The position numbers and the translations under genes are program-made. From Schaalia hyovaginalis (GTDB lineage: Bacteria > Actinomycetota > Actinomycetes > Actinomycetales > Actinomycetaceae), in NCBI RefSeq assembly GCF_014208035.1, contig NZ_JACHMK010000001.1:1550001-1614000 (forward strand): 64,000 nt of DNA, read 5' to 3'. The stretch's first letter is position 1; each line of letters begins with the position of its first letter. The notes beneath the pieces were generated by a model, which did no database searches, was not told where the DNA came from, and saw nothing but the letters and a program-made list of their open reading frames with translations. This document shows positions 44,736-54,618 of the stretch, piece by piece.

Positions 44736-45967
44736 GCCCGGCGTCCTCGCGATGCGGATTCGCGCGCGCGCGAACGCGCCCATTCCTGGACGCCCATGAT
44801 GTCATCGAGGGTCGGATCCGCGATCCCCTCGTGGGCGAGGAGGACCTCCTCGAGGGAGTCGACGATCTCGAGCCATTCGAGTCGCCCCTTCAAGAAGGCG
44901 TCGACGAAGACCTCGTTCGCCGCGTTGTAGACCGCCGGATGCGTCGCAGAAGCCGCAACGGCCGCACGGGCGAGCCCCACCGCTGCGAAAGTCTCCTCGT
45001 CGATCGGCTCGAAAGTCCATTCCTGAGGGTCGGACCAGGTGAGCGGGCGCTCGATCCCTGGGAGGCGCTTCGGCCAGGTCAGTCCGAGGGCGATCGGCAG
45101 GCGCATGTCCGGCGGGGAGGCTTGAAGGGTCGTCGCGCCGTCGATCCAGGTCACCATCGAATGCACGATGGACTGCGGGTGCACGGTGGTGAGGACGTGC
45201 TCGGGGGCGACGTCGAAGAGGAGATGGGCCTCGATGAGTTCGAGGCCCTTGTTCACGAGGGTGGAGGAGTTGATCGTGACGACCGGCCCCATGTTCCACG
45301 TCGGATGCGCGAGCGCCTGCGCGGCCGTCACGCCGTGAAGCTCTGCTCGCCGTTTGCCTCGGAAGGGGCCTCCGGATGCCGTGAGGATGAGATCGGCCAC
45401 CTCGCTGAGCCCCGAGAGCACGGGTGAGCACAGGCCCTTCTCGTGGACCCCCGAAGCCAGGGCCTGCGCGATGGCCGAGTGCTCGGAATCGACAGGGACG
45501 ATCTGACCGGGGCGCCGGCACGCCCCCTTGACGAGGTGGCCGCCGACGACGAGGGATTCCTTGTTCGCGAGCGCGAGGCGCGCCCCCGATCGCAGTGCGG
45601 CGAGGGTCGGCTCGAGGCCGACTCCCCCGGTGATGCCGTTGAGCACCGTTCCCTCGGGCACGAGGGCCGCGAGCTCGCTCGCCGCGGCGCCCCCCTCGCG
45701 GATATCGGGGGCGGCATTCGGGTCGAGGGCCCGGATCAGCCCGGCGAGTTCTGCTGCGCGGGGGGCGGCGACGCCGACAACGGGAACGGAGAACTCCACC
45801 GCTTGGCGGGCCAGGAGTTCGAGATTGCCTCCCCCGCCGGCCAGGGCGACGACCTCGAAACGGTCCGGGTGCTGACGTACCACGTCCAGCGCCTGCGTGC
45901 CGATCGACCCGGTCGATCCCAGGATGACGATCCGCCGGGGGGCGTCAGCGGTGTCCATGGCGCTCAT
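44732..45967 (-). CDS. dxr: 1-deoxy-D-xylulose 5-phosphate reductoisomerase
   Basis: 411-residue NADPH-dependent second enzyme of the MEP pathway. The nucleotide motif ILGSTGSIGTQALDVV, LANKESLVVGG, PVDSEHSAIAQAL (metal-binding D and E) and ILTASGGPFR are all present, as is the flexible HPTWNMGPVVTINSSTLVNKG segment. ATG overlaps the stop of the DivIVA-domain gene (ATGA). Normal length. Works downstream of dxs at 9.5-11.4 kb and upstream of ispG. Confidence 0.97.
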   Translation of the reverse strand: MSAMDTADAPRRIVILGSTGSIGTQALDVVRQHPDRFEVVALAGGGGNLELLARQAVEFSVPVVGVAAPRAAELAGLIRALDPNAAPDIREGGAAASELAALVPEGTVLNGITGGVGLEPTLAALRSGARLALANKESLVVGGHLVKGACRRPGQIVPVDSEHSAIAQALASGVHEKGLCSPVLSGLSEVADLILTASGGPFRGKRRAELHGVTAAQALAHPTWNMGPVVTINSSTLVNKGLELIEAHLLFDVAPEHVLTTVHPQSIVHSMVTWIDGATTLQASPPDMRLPIALGLTWPKRLPGIERPLTWSDPQEWTFEPIDEETFAAVGLARAAVAASATHPAVYNAANEVFVDAFLKGRLEWLEIVDSLEEVLLAHEGIADPTLDDIMGVQEWARSRARESASRGRRA

Positions 45968-46515
45968 TCGACGGCGAGCAGGATTTCAACGGCGCGACCG
46001 AGGTAGGCGTCGACCGGGCCCTCGGCGTAGGCCTTCTTGCCCCGAGCGGGGCGGAACACCGAGAAGCGGACCTCATCGACGCCGAGCGGCTCGCCCGCAT
46101 CGAAATAGGCGGCGAGGCGGTCGAGGAGGTCGTCGACCTCGGCCTTGTCGTAGCCCCGGCCCGATTCCGGGTTCGCGAAGCGCTCGCCGCGAGGGCGCAG
46201 GAGCCGCTCGTAGAGCGTCGTCGCCCGGTCGGCGACCTTCTCCAGCCACGCCGACTCGCCGTTCACCGCGACGTGGTCGGCGCGATCGCGCTGCACGAAG
46301 GCGGCTTCGAGGCGATTCATCGCCGCGTCGACGGCGTCGACTCGATATCCCCGGCGCTTGAGGGGGAAGGTCGCCTGACGGACCTGCTGGGCCGAGAACT
46401 GCTCGGCGGGGACCCCGCCCTCGTACGCACGGCGCGCATCCTCGAAGAAGGCATCCACGCGTTCCGGCGCGTAACCATGCTTCCAAAAACCCGTCATGGG
46501 GAATGCGTCACTCAT
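45964..46515 (-). CDS. DivIVA-domain-containing protein
   Basis: 183 residues. The repeated [15 protein letters not shown] and [19 protein letters not shown] segments match the short DivIVA-type helices that occur in polar/septal scaffold proteins (the motif [16 protein letters not shown] is a third copy). Unlike true DivIVA/Wag31 there is no long coiled coil, so it is more likely a small adaptor than the polar growth scaffold. ATG overlaps the rlmN stop (ATGA) and its own stop overlaps dxr, making it part of a tightly coupled rlmN-X-dxr-rseP unit. Function unknown. Confidence 0.75.
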   Translation of the reverse strand: MSDAFPMTGFWKHGYAPERVDAFFEDARRAYEGGVPAEQFSAQQVRQATFPLKRRGYRVDAVDAAMNRLEAAFVQRDRADHVAVNGESAWLEKVADRATTLYERLLRPRGERFANPESGRGYDKAEVDDLLDRLAAYFDAGEPLGVDEVRFSVFRPARGKKAYAEGPVDAYLGRAVEILLAVE

Positions 46516-47747
46516 CGAGTCCCTTGCTTCCTTCCCGAAGTGTTCGGCTCCGCGGATCTCAAGGAATCCTTCACCGCCGTCGCGAGCTGGCCGCACGCGC
46601 CGTCGATGTCGGATCCGCGAGTGTCGCGGATCGAGGTTGAGATCCCATTGTCGCGCAGAGTCGCGACAAATGCGTCCTGCGCTCGCCGTGTCGAGGCCGT
46701 CCAGATCGTGCCCGGCGTCGGATTCAACGGGATCGGATTGACATGCGCCCAGCCCCTGCCGCGCGCATTGAGCTCGTCGGCGAGGAGCTTCGCGCGCCTC
46801 ACCTGATCGTTCATGTCCTTGATGAGCGCGTATTCGATCGACACGCGCCTGCCCGTGGCGAGGAAGTAGCGGCGCGCCGCATCGAGCAGCTCCCCCACCT
46901 TCCACCGCGAGTTCACCGGGATGAGTTCGTCGCGCAGATCGTCGTCGGGGGCGTGGAGCGAGACGGCGAGGGTGACCGCAAGCCCCTCCCGGGCGAGTTT
47001 GTCGATCGCGGGGACGAGGCCGACCGTCGAGACCGTGATGGAGCGAGCCGACATCCCGAAGCCCTCGGGGCTGGGATTGATGAGCCGGTGCAAGGCCCCG
47101 ATGACGGCCTTGTAATTCGCCAGGGGCTCCCCCATGCCCATGAACACGACGTTCGAGAGGCGGCCCGGCCCGCCCGAGAGCTCGCCCTCACGGCATGCGA
47201 GCTGGGCCTGACGCACCTGATCGATGATCTCGGCGGTCGAGAGATTGCGCGTCAGGCCCATCTGCCCGGTCGCGCAGAAGGGGCAGGCCATGCCGCAGCC
47301 CGCCTGGGACGAGACGCACAGGGTCGTGCGCTGGGGGTAGCGCATGAGGACCGATTCCACCGTGGCGCCGTCGAAGAGCCTCCACAGATCCTTGAGGGTC
47401 GTCCCCCCGTCGGCCCGCTGAGTGACGACCCGCTCGACGAGAGGCGGGAGCACGGAGGCGACGGCGTCGCGCATCGAGGCGGGGACGTCCGTCATCTGCT
47501 CCGGATCCGCGGTGAAGCGGTCGAAGTAGTGCCGCGAGAGCTGATCGGCGCGGAAGGCGGGCAAGCCCAGGTCCTTGAGCGCGCTCTTGCGGGCTGGCAG
47601 ATCGAGATCCGCCAGATGCGCCGGAGCCTTCCCCCGTCGCCGCGGGGCGAAGGAGACGATCGGCTTGGCGTCCGGGCTCGAGGCGCCCTCGGGCGGCTGA
47701 TCGGTCGGACGCACCTCATGACGGGGCGTACCAGCAAGCGCGGTCAC
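46512..47747 (-). CDS. rlmN: dual-specificity 23S rRNA/tRNA adenine-C2 methyltransferase
   Basis: 411-residue radical SAM enzyme methylating A2503 of 23S rRNA and A37 of some tRNAs. The SAM cluster is C-x3-C-x2-C in [17 protein letters not shown]; the mechanism cysteine is in [12 protein letters not shown] near the C-terminus, with [10 protein letters not shown] and SLHAPDD also typical. A basic N-terminal extension ([10 protein letters not shown]) of about 40 residues precedes the family core. The stop overlaps the next gene's ATG; cdsA ends seven bases upstream. Confidence 0.95.
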   Translation of the reverse strand: MTALAGTPRHEVRPTDQPPEGASSPDAKPIVSFAPRRRGKAPAHLADLDLPARKSALKDLGLPAFRADQLSRHYFDRFTADPEQMTDVPASMRDAVASVLPPLVERVVTQRADGGTTLKDLWRLFDGATVESVLMRYPQRTTLCVSSQAGCGMACPFCATGQMGLTRNLSTAEIIDQVRQAQLACREGELSGGPGRLSNVVFMGMGEPLANYKAVIGALHRLINPSPEGFGMSARSITVSTVGLVPAIDKLAREGLAVTLAVSLHAPDDDLRDELIPVNSRWKVGELLDAARRYFLATGRRVSIEYALIKDMNDQVRRAKLLADELNARGRGWAHVNPIPLNPTPGTIWTASTRRAQDAFVATLRDNGISTSIRDTRGSDIDGACGQLATAVKDSLRSAEPNTSGRKQGTR

Positions 47748-47754
47748 GGGGCTC

Positions 47755-48636
47755 CTAGAAGGCGAGGGAGTAGACGAGGTGCATGAAGGGGGCGACCATC
47801 AAAAGGGCGTCGAGACGATCGAGCAGGCCGCCGTGCCCGGGCAGCAGGCGCGACATGTCCTTCAGACCCGTCTCGCGCTTGATGAGCGACTCGGTGAGGT
47901 CCCCGATCGTGCCGATCACGCATGCGCCGATGCCTGCGAGCAATCCGAAGGCCCAGTGGGCGTCGAAGGCGATGAAGCATCCCACTCCCACGGCGATCGT
48001 CGCGAGGGCGGAGCCGATGAACCCCTCCCACGACTTCTTCGGCGAGAGGCGGGGCGCCATGTGATGCTTGCCGAGCATCACGCCCGCGGCCCAGCCGCCC
48101 GTGTCGCTCGCCACCACGAGGGCGACGTAAACGAGGATGAGCCGGGGGTTGAAATCCCTCAGCATCAAGAGGACGAAGGAGGCGAGGAAAGGCACGTACA
48201 CCGCGGCGAAGACCGAGGAGACGACATCACTGACCCGCCCATTCGCTTCGGGATCGAGGATCCGCCACGCGACGCAGGCGAACACGGTCGCGTAGAGGGC
48301 GAAGAGGAGGGCCTCCGCGCCGAGGGTCCAGGCGCACACCGCCATGCCGATCGCGCCCGCGTAGAGCGGGGCCATCGTCAGGTGGGTGCCCAGGCGCGCG
48401 AATGCGCCGCCGAGCTCCCACAAGGCGCCGAGGATGAGAAGGCAGATGACGCCGACGAAAACGGCGGGCGCGAAGAAGAGGGGGACGCCCGCCGCGGCGA
48501 TCAGCACGACCCCCATCGTGATGGCGGCGGGCAGATTGCGGCCGGCGCGACCGGTCGCGGCGAGGGGCTCCCCCTCCCGAGTCGGAAGCGGACGCAGGAT
48601 CCGGCTCGGGAGTGAAGGGGAATTCATCGGGCTCAC
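47755..48636 (-). CDS. cdsA: phosphatidate cytidylyltransferase
   Basis: 293-residue polytopic membrane enzyme making CDP-diacylglycerol, the substrate for PgsA at the left edge of the window. About eight hydrophobic segments follow a cytoplasmic N-terminus of 30 residues. The family signature is seen in [33 protein letters not shown] and in the late [35 protein letters not shown] start overlaps the frr stop (GTGA). Confidence 0.95.
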   Translation of the reverse strand: MSPMNSPSLPSRILRPLPTREGEPLAATGRAGRNLPAAITMGVVLIAAAGVPLFFAPAVFVGVICLLILGALWELGGAFARLGTHLTMAPLYAGAIGMAVCAWTLGAEALLFALYATVFACVAWRILDPEANGRVSDVVSSVFAAVYVPFLASFVLLMLRDFNPRLILVYVALVVASDTGGWAAGVMLGKHHMAPRLSPKKSWEGFIGSALATIAVGVGCFIAFDAHWAFGLLAGIGACVIGTIGDLTESLIKRETGLKDMSRLLPGHGGLLDRLDALLMVAPFMHLVYSLAF

Positions 48637-49190
48637 AGGGTCAGGAGTTCGCTTTCCTTCGAGGCGAGGAGCTTGTCGATCTGGTCGACGTGGCTCTTCG
48701 TCGTCGCTTCGAGGCTCTTCTCGGCGCGATCGACCTCGTCCTCTCCGGCCTCGCCGTCCTTCTTCAGACGATCGAGGGATTCCTTCGCCTTGCGGCGGAC
48801 GTTGCGGACGGAGACGCGCGCGTCCTCGGCCTTCGTCTTCGCCAGCTTCACGTACTCCCGGCGGCGCTCCTCCGTGAGGGCGGGCAGGACCACGCGGATC
48901 ACGTTCCCGTCGTCCGTCGGGTTCACACCGAGATCGGACTCGCGCAGGGCCTTGAGGATCTCGGCGGTGGCGGTCCGGTCGAAGGGCGAGATGAGGACGG
49001 TGCGCGCCTCCGGGATCTGGAAGGAGGCGAGCTGCTGCATGGGCGTCGGCGCGCCGTAGTAGTCGACGAGGATCTTGTCGAACATCCCCGAATTCGCACG
49101 GCCGGTCCGGATGTTCCCGAACTCGCCCGACGCCGCCTCAACGGCGCGGTCCATCTTGTCCTCAGCCTCGAGGAGAATGTCATCGATCAC
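48633..49190 (-). CDS. frr: ribosome recycling factor
   Basis: 185-residue factor that splits post-termination ribosomes together with EF-G. Recognisable as [21 protein letters not shown] at the N-terminus, followed by [30 protein letters not shown] and the helical hairpin [25 protein letters not shown]. Full length. GTG start with GGAG six bases upstream, 18 bases downstream of pyrH. Confidence 0.97.
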   Translation of the reverse strand: MIDDILLEAEDKMDRAVEAASGEFGNIRTGRANSGMFDKILVDYYGAPTPMQQLASFQIPEARTVLISPFDRTATAEILKALRESDLGVNPTDDGNVIRVVLPALTEERRREYVKLAKTKAEDARVSVRNVRRKAKESLDRLKKDGEAGEDEVDRAEKSLEATTKSHVDQIDKLLASKESELLTL

Positions 49191-49208
49191 TGGTGGCTCC
49201 TATGTCGT

Positions 49209-49925
49209 TCAGTCTTCGGCATTGACAAGAGTACCGATTCCCTCGCCGAGGAGGGCCGCGGTCACGTTTCCGGGTTCGGACATCCCGAAGATCCGCATGG
49301 TCAGTCCATTGTCCCTGCACAGGGCCAATGCCGTCGCATCGACGACCTTGAGTTCGCGCGCGAGGGCGTCCGAGTAGGTGACGTGGTCGAGCTTGCGGGC
49401 CTCGGGGTTCGTCCGGGGATCCGCGTCGTAGACCCCGTCCACGCCGTTCTTCGCGACGAGGATCTCGTCGCAGTGCGTCTCGAGGGCGCGCTGGGCCGAA
49501 ACGGTGTCCGTGGAGAAGAAGGGCATGCCCGCGCCGGCCCCGAAGATCACGACGCGCCCCTTGTCCATGTGGCGGATCGCGCGCAGGGGGATGTAGGGCT
49601 CGGCCACCTGGGTCATCGTGATCGCGCTCTGCACGCGCGCGGGGACGCCCGACTGCTCGATGAAGTCCTGAAGCGCCAGGGCGTTCATGACCGTGCCGAG
49701 CATGCCCATGTAGTCCGCGCGCGAGCGGTCCATCCCCGCGCGGGCGAGCTCGGCCCCGCGGAAGAAGTTGCCGCCGCCGACGACGACCGCGACCTCGACG
49801 CCGCGCCGGACGGCGGTGGCGATCTGACGGGCGATGTCCCTGACGATCGTCGGGTCGAGGCCGACGGCGCCGCCGCCAAAGGCCTCTCCCGAAAGCTTGA
49901 GAAGAACTCTACGGGGCTTTGCCAT
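49209..49925 (-). CDS. pyrH: UMP kinase
   Basis: 238-residue amino-acid-kinase-fold enzyme phosphorylating [28 protein letters not shown] and [13 protein letters not shown] are the phosphate- and UMP-binding loops. ATG is chosen because AAGGAG lies eight bases upstream and relatives begin here; the frame extends 14 codons upstream without support. Follows tsf after a strong hairpin (49974-50004). Confidence 0.96.
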   Translation of the reverse strand: MAKPRRVLLKLSGEAFGGGAVGLDPTIVRDIARQIATAVRRGVEVAVVVGGGNFFRGAELARAGMDRSRADYMGMLGTVMNALALQDFIEQSGVPARVQSAITMTQVAEPYIPLRAIRHMDKGRVVIFGAGAGMPFFSTDTVSAQRALETHCDEILVAKNGVDGVYDADPRTNPEARKLDHVTYSDALARELKVVDATALALCRDNGLTMRIFGMSEPGNVTAALLGEGIGTLVNAED

Positions 49926-49973
49926 GACTGGATCTCCTTGTGGTGAAAATTCCGGAAAGGGGCTCATGCACCG

Positions 49974-50004
49974 CGATGGCCCCGCCCGAAGGGCGGGGCC
50001 ATCG
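49974..50004 (-). terminator. hairpin between tsf and pyrH
   Basis: 14-bp perfect stem (CGATGGCCCCGCCC / GGGCGGGGCCATCG) with a 3-base loop, nine bases after the tsf stop. It likely attenuates transcription of rpsB-tsf before pyrH, which would otherwise be read through; no T-tract follows. Confidence 0.75.
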
Positions 50005-50012
50005 ACCTTGGC

Positions 50013-50840
50013 TCAGGCTCCGACGTGAACGCGGACGAACTCCGTCACGGTCGCGCCCGCCTCAGCGAGCACCTTGCCGACCGACTTCGAAGGATCGCGC
50101 GCGAAGGCCTGATCGACCAGGCAGTTGTCCTTGAAGTAGGCCTCGAGGCGGCCGGTGACGATCTTGTCGACGATGTTCTCCGGCTTGCCCTCCTCGAGGG
50201 TGATCTTCACGAGGGTCTGACGCTCCTTCTCGAGGACGTCGGCCGGGACGTGGTCACGATCGAGGTAAGCGGGCATGTAGGCCGCGACGTGCATCGCGAT
50301 GTCGTGGGCGACGGCCGCGCCGGCGGCATCGGTCACGACGAAGACGCCGACCTGCGGGGGCAGGTCCGGGCTGGTCTGGTGGAGGTAGAGATCGACGTTC
50401 TCGCCCTCGACGCGGACCACGCGGCGGATCTCGAGCTTCTCGCCGATGACGGCGGCCATGCCGTTGAGCTTGTCCTGGACGGTCTCGTCGCCCATGGGGG
50501 CCGCGAGCAGGGTCTCGAGGTCGGCCGCCTTCGAGGCGACCGCGGCCGCGAGGACCTCGTTCGCGAAATCGATGAACTTCTGGTTCTTCGCGACGAAGTC
50601 GGTCTCGGAGTTGACCTCGACGAGGACGCCGACGCCCTCTTCGACCTGGGCGGCGAGGAGGCCCGCGGAGGCCTGACGGCCCTCGCGCTTGGAGAGGGAC
50701 TTCAGGCCCTTCAGACGGATGATCTCAAGCGCCTTCTCGGCGTCGCCGTCGGCCTCGGTGAGAGCCTTCTTGACGTCCATCATTCCGGCGCCGGTCTGCT
50801 CGCGCAGCGCCTTCACGTCGGCAGCGGTGAAATTCGCCAT
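50013..50840 (-). CDS. tsf: elongation factor Ts
   Basis: 275-residue guanine-nucleotide exchange factor for EF-Tu. The N-terminal UBA-like domain reads VKALREQTGAGMMDVKKALTEADGD, the core has LVEVNSETDFVAKN, and HVAAYMPAYLDRDHVP and the C-terminal module complete it. AAAGGAA precedes the ATG by six bases. Cotranscribed with rpsB, 26 bases upstream. Confidence 0.98.
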   Translation of the reverse strand: MANFTAADVKALREQTGAGMMDVKKALTEADGDAEKALEIIRLKGLKSLSKREGRQASAGLLAAQVEEGVGVLVEVNSETDFVAKNQKFIDFANEVLAAAVASKAADLETLLAAPMGDETVQDKLNGMAAVIGEKLEIRRVVRVEGENVDLYLHQTSPDLPPQVGVFVVTDAAGAAVAHDIAMHVAAYMPAYLDRDHVPADVLEKERQTLVKITLEEGKPENIVDKIVTGRLEAYFKDNCLVDQAFARDPSKSVGKVLAEAGATVTEFVRVHVGA

Positions 50841-50866
50841 TGACGTTTCCTTTCGTTCCGTTCAGC

Positions 50867-51700
50867 TCAGTCCTGGGCGGGGGTCTCGGCCTCGGCGGCC
50901 GGTTCCTCGGCGGCGGGGGCCTGCGCGGCCTCGCCCTCGAGGAGCTCGCGCTCCCACTCGGCGAGGGGCTCTGCGACGGTCTCGGCCGAGTCGGCCGACT
51001 TGCGGGTCTCGGAGCGCGCGAGGAGGCCCTCGGCGACGGCGTCGGCGATCACGCGGGTGAGGAGGGCGACGGCGCGGATGGCGTCATCGTTGCCCGGGAT
51101 GCGGTAGTCGACCTCGTCCGGATCCGCGTTCGTGTCGAGGATCGCGACGATCGGGATGTTGAGCTTGCGGGCCTCGGAGACCGCGAGGTGCTCCTTCTTG
51201 GGGTCCACGATCCACACGGCCGAGGGGACCTTCGCCATGTCGCGGATGCCGCCGAGCGTGCGCGAGAGCTTGTCCTTCTCGCGGCGCATCATGAGGAGTT
51301 CCTTCTTGGTGCGGCCCGAGGAGGCCACGTCGTCGAAGTCGATCTGCTCGAGCTCCTTGAGGCGCTGGAGGCGCTTGGAGACGGTCGAGAAGTTGGTGAG
51401 CATGCCGCCGAGCCAACGGTGGTTCACGTAGGGCATGCCCACGCGCTGGGCCTGCTCCGCGACGGCCTCCTGGGCCTGCTTCTTGGTGCCGACGAAGAGG
51501 ATCGAACCGCCGTGGGCGACCGTCTGCTTGACGAAGTCGTAGGCGATGTCGATATCGGCGATCGTCTGCTGGAGATCGATGATGTAGATGCCGTTGCGCT
51601 CGGTGAGGATGAAGCGCTTCATCTTCGGGTTCCAACGGCGGGTCTGGTGCCCGAAGTGGACGCCGGACTCGAGGAGCTGACGCATGGTAACGACTGCCAT
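50867..51700 (-). CDS. rpsB: 30S ribosomal protein S2
   Basis: 277 residues: [26 protein letters not shown] at the N-terminus, [27 protein letters not shown] and [23 protein letters not shown] are universally conserved. A 40-residue acidic, alanine/glutamate-rich tail follows residue 235, common in actinobacteria. GGAAGGA lies five bases before the ATG. First gene of rpsB-tsf; the leader is described separately. Confidence 0.98.
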   Translation of the reverse strand: MAVVTMRQLLESGVHFGHQTRRWNPKMKRFILTERNGIYIIDLQQTIADIDIAYDFVKQTVAHGGSILFVGTKKQAQEAVAEQAQRVGMPYVNHRWLGGMLTNFSTVSKRLQRLKELEQIDFDDVASSGRTKKELLMMRREKDKLSRTLGGIRDMAKVPSAVWIVDPKKEHLAVSEARKLNIPIVAILDTNADPDEVDYRIPGNDDAIRAVALLTRVIADAVAEGLLARSETRKSADSAETVAEPLAEWERELLEGEAAQAPAAEEPAAEAETPAQD

Positions 51701-51730
51701 GATCGTCCTTCCCCCGCTCGCGCGGGATCG

Positions 51731-51888
51731 TGGGAGCGGACTCCCGATTCGGTTGCCGCCCCGGTGCTGTCGCCGGGGCCCTGGCGCCGTGACCGTCGAG
51801 AGCCTCCGAAGAGGACCGGATCGACGCGTCCCGACCGATCGGATGATGCGGTGCGGAAACGGCGCGCGAAGTCACCTGCACGCAGGTG
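51731..51888 (-). promoter_or_regulatory. structured rpsB leader region
   Basis: The 343 bases between rpsB and the M23 gene contain three inverted repeats: GGGAG-CGGA-CTCCC (51732-51745 area), GCCCCGG-8 nt-CCGGGGC (51758-51779) and CACCTGC-AC-GCAGGTG (51873-51888). The first two would lie in the rpsB mRNA leader and could contribute to autoregulation by S2; the third is a possible operator or part of the promoter region. No further gene is visible here, although an open frame from ATG 51906 leads into the M23 gene. Confidence 0.4.
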
Positions 51889-52043
51889 CCCGTCCAGTCT
51901 AGACCATGCGCGATGCCCCTCCCGGAGCCCGGCTTGTGACCCTCGTCGCTCGCCGCATCCACAGCCGCATCCCGCCCGCCCTCGTCCACAATCCTGATGC
52001 CGCGCCGAGCGGCTCCGCGGCGCTCCAGCCCGATCATGGGCGC

Positions 52044-52520
52044 ATGCACCGCATGCTCGCCCTCCTCATCCCCCTCGTGGCGCCGCTGCTCCTCGTCCGG
52101 CCCTCGCCGGGGCTCGAGGCGCCGGCGCCGTGGCGCTGGCCCGCGGCTCAACGGGTCGCGGTCGTGCGGCCCTTCGACCCGCCGCCGCTCCCCTGGTTGA
52201 AGGGGCACCGCGGAGTCGACCTCGATCTCGACGTCGGGGCGGTGGTCCTCGCCCCAGCACCGGGGCGCGTCGCCTTCGCGGGGGTCCTGGCGGGCAGGCC
52301 GGTACTGGCGCTCTCGCACGGGCGGATCCGCTCCACTTACGAGCCCGTCATTGCGCTCGTGGAGGTCGGCGAAGAGGTCCGAGCAGGCCAGGCGGTCGCC
52401 GTCCTCGTCGATGGGCACGAGCCTTCAGGATTGCATTGGGGCGCGAAACTCGAGGGCGATCACTACATCGATCCGCTCCGGATGCTGCAGGGCCCCATCG
52501 GGCTCAAGCCCTGGGAGTGA
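52044..52520 (+). CDS. M23 (LytM-like) peptidase-family exported protein
   Basis: 158 residues (204 if ATG 51906 is used). From ATG 52044 a signal peptide is evident (HRMLALLIPLVAPLLLV, then an alanine/proline stretch). The LytM core follows: HRGVDLDLDVGAVVLAPAPGRVAFAG supplies the first His and Asp zinc ligands, but the H-x-H pair is reduced to GLHWG, so one zinc/catalytic histidine is missing, as in several short actinobacterial M23 proteins. It may therefore bind rather than cleave peptidoglycan. Divergent from rpsB, convergent with xerC; no good ribosome site was found for either start. Confidence 0.75.
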   Translation: MHRMLALLIPLVAPLLLVRPSPGLEAPAPWRWPAAQRVAVVRPFDPPPLPWLKGHRGVDLDLDVGAVVLAPAPGRVAFAGVLAGRPVLALSHGRIRSTYEPVIALVEVGEEVRAGQAVAVLVDGHEPSGLHWGAKLEGDHYIDPLRMLQGPIGLKPWE

Positions 52521-52556
52521 CGGGGATGCGGCGCGGGCATCGGGGATGGCGCGGGC

Positions 52557-53465
52557 TCAGGCCCGCGGGTGCGCCTGCCGGTAGATCGCCGCAAGCCGCT
52601 CGGAATCGACGTGCGTGTAGCGCTGGGTGGTCTGCAGGGAGGAGTGCCCGAGGATCTCCTGGACCGTGCGCAGGTCCGCCCCGCCCTGCAGGAGGTGCGT
52701 CGCCGCCGAATGCCGGAGCGCATGGGGGGCCAGATCCGATACGCCGACGCGACCGGTTTCGACGTGAAGCATCTTGCGCACGACCCGGGGGTCGATCCGG
52801 CCCCCGCGCTCGCCGAGGAACAGGGCCCGGCCGGATCGCGCATTCGCGAACTCGGGCCGCCCCCGATCGATCCACTCCTCGATGGCCTGCGCCGCCAGGA
52901 GTGAGAGAGGAACGACCCGCTCCTTGTCGCCCTTCCCGATGACCCGGGCCGTCTTCGCGAGGGCATCCACCGAATCGAGGTCGAGGCCGCTCAGCTCGCT
53001 CACCCGCATCCCCGAGGCGTAGATCGTCTCGAGGATCGCCCAATCGCGCAGGTCCTTGGACCCTTGGCCGGCCCTGCTCCTGACGTCCTCCAAGAGCCGA
53101 TCCGCATCCCCCGCCGACAGGATGCGCGGCAGCCTCTGGTCGGGACGCGCGCTCTGGAGCCCCGCGGAGGGATCCGCGTCCAAGAACCCCCGTTCGGCGG
53201 CCCACGCGCAGAAGTTGCGCACAGCGGCGGTGCGGCGCGAGAGCGTCGAGCGTGAAGCCCCCTGCTCGGCCTGGCCCCCCAACCACAGGCGGATGCGCCG
53301 GGTGGTCAGGCGCAGGGCGATCTGCTCCCAGGGGGCGTCCTCAGCCAGGCCGAGCGCCGCCCACAGCGCGCCGAGATCCCCCGAGTAGGCGCGGATCGTG
53401 TTCGCCGCGAGTCCCTTGGCGTGAGCCAGGTAGTCGCTCCACTGCTCGATCGCTCCTCCGCTCAT
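52557..53465 (-). CDS. xerC: tyrosine recombinase XerC
   Basis: 302-residue chromosome-dimer resolution recombinase. A SAM-like core-binding domain (1-95) precedes the catalytic domain with Arg in ASGMRVSEL, Lys in GKGDKERVVP, H-x2-R in HALRHSAATHLL, His in LGHSSLQTTQ and nucleophile Tyr in RYTHVD. Context and size indicate the chromosomal Xer protein, not a phage integrase. No Shine-Dalgarno precedes the ATG, but TAGGCT ends seven bases before it (leaderless pattern), even though dprA ends only 10 bases upstream. Confidence 0.93.
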   Translation of the reverse strand: MSGGAIEQWSDYLAHAKGLAANTIRAYSGDLGALWAALGLAEDAPWEQIALRLTTRRIRLWLGGQAEQGASRSTLSRRTAAVRNFCAWAAERGFLDADPSAGLQSARPDQRLPRILSAGDADRLLEDVRSRAGQGSKDLRDWAILETIYASGMRVSELSGLDLDSVDALAKTARVIGKGDKERVVPLSLLAAQAIEEWIDRGRPEFANARSGRALFLGERGGRIDPRVVRKMLHVETGRVGVSDLAPHALRHSAATHLLQGGADLRTVQEILGHSSLQTTQRYTHVDSERLAAIYRQAHPRA

Positions 53466-53475
53466 GGGGCACAGC

Positions 53476-54618
53476 CTAATGCCGGCGCCCCCATCCCCTC
53501 GTCGACGAGGCGACGAGCCCGCGCAACTCGAGCTCGGCGAGGGCGGCGACGACCTCGCGCTCGGACAGGCCCGATGCGCGCGTCAACCTGGGGAGCGTCG
53601 TCTTCGAGGCCTTCGGCAGGGCTTCGTAGACGCGCCGGCTGATCGGTGGAAGGGCGGCGATCCCCCGGTCCTCCTCCACCGGCTCGCCGAAGAGCGCGCC
53701 CTGTTCGAGGGACTCGAAGGGGAAGGCGAGCTCGTGCGCATCATGTCCGTCCCGGACCAGGGTCGCCCCGTTCCGGATGAGCTCATGGCACCCGCTCGAC
53801 GAAGCGGAGCTCACCGGCCCCGGCACCGCCCCGACCGGACGCCCCATCTCCATGGCGCGCCTGGCCGTGGCCAGGGCGCCGGAGCGCGCTCCCGCTTCGA
53901 CGACGACGGTGGCCCGGCTCAGGGCGGCGATGAGGCGGTTCCTCGAGAGGAATCTCCACTTCGCGGGTCTCCACGACGGCGGGCACTCCGATAGCAGGGC
54001 CCCGCCGCCGGACACGATGCTCCGGAAGTCCTCGACGTGGGCCGTCGGGTAGGGCTGCTCGAGGCCGCCCGCCATGACGGCCGCCGTGCGCCCGTGGAGG
54101 GCGAGGGCTCCCCGGTGCGCGGCGATGTCGATGCCGAAGGCGCCTCCGGACACCACCGTGATGCCCTCCTCGGCAAGATGCGAGGCGATGTCCGCCGCCG
54201 TCCTGGATCCGGCGGCCGTTGCGGCCCTCGAGCCGACGATGGCGACGGCGCGCTCTGCGGGCATGGTGCCGAGGACCCAGATGCCGATCGGCGCGCGCTC
54301 CCCCAGGGCCTCGAGGAGCGGCGGCCAGTCGGGATCATCGGGGATGAGGAAATCTCCCCCGAGTCGGCGCACGGCGTCGAGTTCACGCCCGGCCTCTGCG
54401 ACCGCGATCCTGGCCCGCCATCGTTCGTGGGCTTCCCGCCACTTCGCACTCAGGGCCCGCAATGGGCCGGGAAGCGCTCCGGGGGTCGGCGCGCACGCCC
54501 AGCGGATCGCCTCCTCGTCTCCGAGGGCCCGGCGCAGGGCCGCCGCGTGCGGGTCCTCGGGTTCGACGATGCAGGTCCACCAGGCCGCCTGCAGGCGCTT
54601 CTCATCATTCGTCGACAT
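53476..54618 (-). CDS. dprA: DNA-processing protein DprA
   Basis: 380-residue RecA-loader for incoming single-stranded DNA. The Rossmann-fold core shows AVAIVGSRAATAAGS, SGGAFGIDIAAHRGAL, LFLSRNRLIAALSRATVVVEAGARSGAL and GRPVGAVPG; a winged-helix C-terminal domain (RRVYEALPKASKTTLPRL) follows, and a helical N-terminal segment precedes. The ATG overlaps the yifB stop by 14 bases. Together with yifB (comM-like) it suggests that natural-transformation functions are retained. Confidence 0.93.
   Translation of the reverse strand: MSTNDEKRLQAAWWTCIVEPEDPHAAALRRALGDEEAIRWACAPTPGALPGPLRALSAKWREAHERWRARIAVAEAGRELDAVRRLGGDFLIPDDPDWPPLLEALGERAPIGIWVLGTMPAERAVAIVGSRAATAAGSRTAADIASHLAEEGITVVSGGAFGIDIAAHRGALALHGRTAAVMAGGLEQPYPTAHVEDFRSIVSGGGALLSECPPSWRPAKWRFLSRNRLIAALSRATVVVEAGARSGALATARRAMEMGRPVGAVPGPVSSASSSGCHELIRNGATLVRDGHDAHELAFPFESLEQGALFGEPVEEDRGIAALPPISRRVYEALPKASKTTLPRLTRASGLSEREVVAALAELELRGLVASSTRGWGRRH

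Noticed and set aside
52557..53465. Phage integrase marking a mobile element
   Set aside because: Size, motifs and the dprA/rpsB neighbourhood identify chromosomal XerC; no att repeats or phage genes are present.
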